A stretch of DNA of 5,659 nucleotides. Source: Actinobacteria bacterium UBA5976. Its GTDB lineage: Bacteria; Actinomycetota; Actinomycetes; S36-B12; UBA5976. The position numbers and the translations under genes were made by a program. Under the pieces are notes generated by a model. The model saw nothing but the letters and a program-made list of their open reading frames with translations. It was not told where the DNA came from and ran no database searches. The DNA is taken from the NCBI GenBank assembly GCA_002430405.1, contig DJBM01000061.1:414-6072 (forward strand), written 5' to 3'. Shown one piece after another: positions 5,141-5,659 of the stretch. Every line of letters starts with the position of its first letter. Position 1 is the stretch's first letter.

Positions 5141-5659
5141 CCGCTGCGCGTGGCTCCTCGCAATTAGCTCGGCTAGCTCGAATGGGGTTTGCAGACACTG
5201 TTGCTTGCCAACAAGTTCTAGCCGATTGCGAAATCCTCGATTCGAAATTGGAATTTATCTCGGCTGCAGCCGATCCAGACCTAGCGTTAGTTAGCCTTGC
5301 CCAGATTATTGGTAGTGGCGCGGTGGATGCGCAATCTTGGTCAGCACAGAATTGGACCACGTTAGCGAAACTACTTGGTGCATCTCAAGGCTTAGGGCAG
5401 CACTTGTTGCGACACGGTTCGCACATTGGTTACGTCCTGGAAACACAAAGTGTGCCAAGTGCCGAGCAGATGCAACAAGATTTGATTTCGAGTGTTGCCG
5501 GACTGGATTGGGACAGCGCGCTTACCGCATTGCGCATTGCATATCGACGCCAAGTGTGCGCGATAGCAAGTGTTGATCTAACTGATGGATCAAATAGTGT
5601 GACAATTTTGCCCGGTATCGCGCAAGCACTAAGTGATTTAGCAGATTCGGTATTAGCCA
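5137..5659 (+). CDS. glnE: Glutamine synthetase adenylyltransferase / adenylyl-removase, N-terminal part
   Basis: GlnE adenylylates and de-adenylylates type I glutamine synthetase in response to nitrogen status. The open frame starts at GTG 5137, overlapping the amidotransferase stop in a GTGA, and continues through the window end (174 complete codons of a protein that is usually near 1000 aa). The N-terminus has the actinobacterial GlnE pattern: QLARLARMGFAD (9-20), a DPDLAL segment (46-51), KLLGASQGLGQHLLRH (78-93), ALRIAYRRQVCAIASVDL (131-148) and a helix ALSDLADSVL (164-173). These lie before or at the start of the adenylyl-removase nucleotidyltransferase domain, so no catalytic motif is yet visible. 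The overlap implies translational coupling with the upstream gene. GlnE next to glnA2 is a known actinobacterial arrangement. Its target is probably a different glutamine synthetase, since GlnA2 here appears to lack the modifiable Tyr. Confidence 0.85.
   Translation, partial: MTAARGSSQLARLARMGFADTVACQQVLADCEILDSKLEFISAAADPDLALVSLAQIIGSGAVDAQSWSAQNWTTLAKLLGASQGLGQHLLRHGSHIGYVLETQSVPSAEQMQQDLISSVAGLDWDSALTALRIAYRRQVCAIASVDLTDGSNSVTILPGIAQALSDLADSVLA

Overview
The window is about 5.7 kb of compact chromosomal DNA with a mid-range, slightly AT-leaning base composition. The proteins are distinctly actinobacterial: a GlnA2-type glutamine synthetase, an actinobacterial-style GlnE N-terminus, and a Lys/Ala-rich histone-like protein. 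GTG starts are common, some genes have no Shine-Dalgarno sequence, and junctions are tight. Together these suggest a small-genome, moderate-GC actinobacterium, possibly of the freshwater Nanopelagicales (acI) type. The lineage is an inference from gene content and style and was not tested.

Layout. Positions 1-110 (minus) hold the 5' end of a lysine/alanine-rich histone-like gene with a strong Shine-Dalgarno sequence and a perfect hairpin in its leader. Positions 111-353 are an AT-rich non-coding gap with a candidate promoter, two inverted repeats and a nine-A tract. Positions 354-1184 (minus) are panB, and 1265-3001 (minus) are the two-domain glutamine-dependent NAD synthetase nadE. nadE and panB lie in the same direction and may be co-transcribed, pairing NAD and CoA precursor synthesis. 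Positions 3002-3070 form a 69-bp divergent promoter region with a GTAAC-N6-GTAAC repeat that resembles the actinobacterial nitrogen regulator GlnR half-site arrangement. To the right run three tightly packed plus-strand genes: glnA2 (3071-4408), a stand-alone class I glutamine amidotransferase (4409-5140, zero spacing) and the start of glnE (5137 to the window end, 4-bp GTGA overlap).

The genes share a theme of glutamine nitrogen. GlnA2 belongs to the family that makes glutamine or gamma-glutamyl amides. NadE and the amidotransferase both carry glutaminase-type active sites, and GlnE belongs to the family that adenylylates a glutamine synthetase. The GlnA2 here appears to carry Trp at the position of the adenylylated Tyr, so GlnE probably acts on another glutamine synthetase encoded elsewhere. 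No mobile element, tRNA, rRNA or CRISPR array was seen. The points most worth following are the GlnR-like box and the coupled glnA2-amidotransferase-glnE unit, whose middle gene has no established role.
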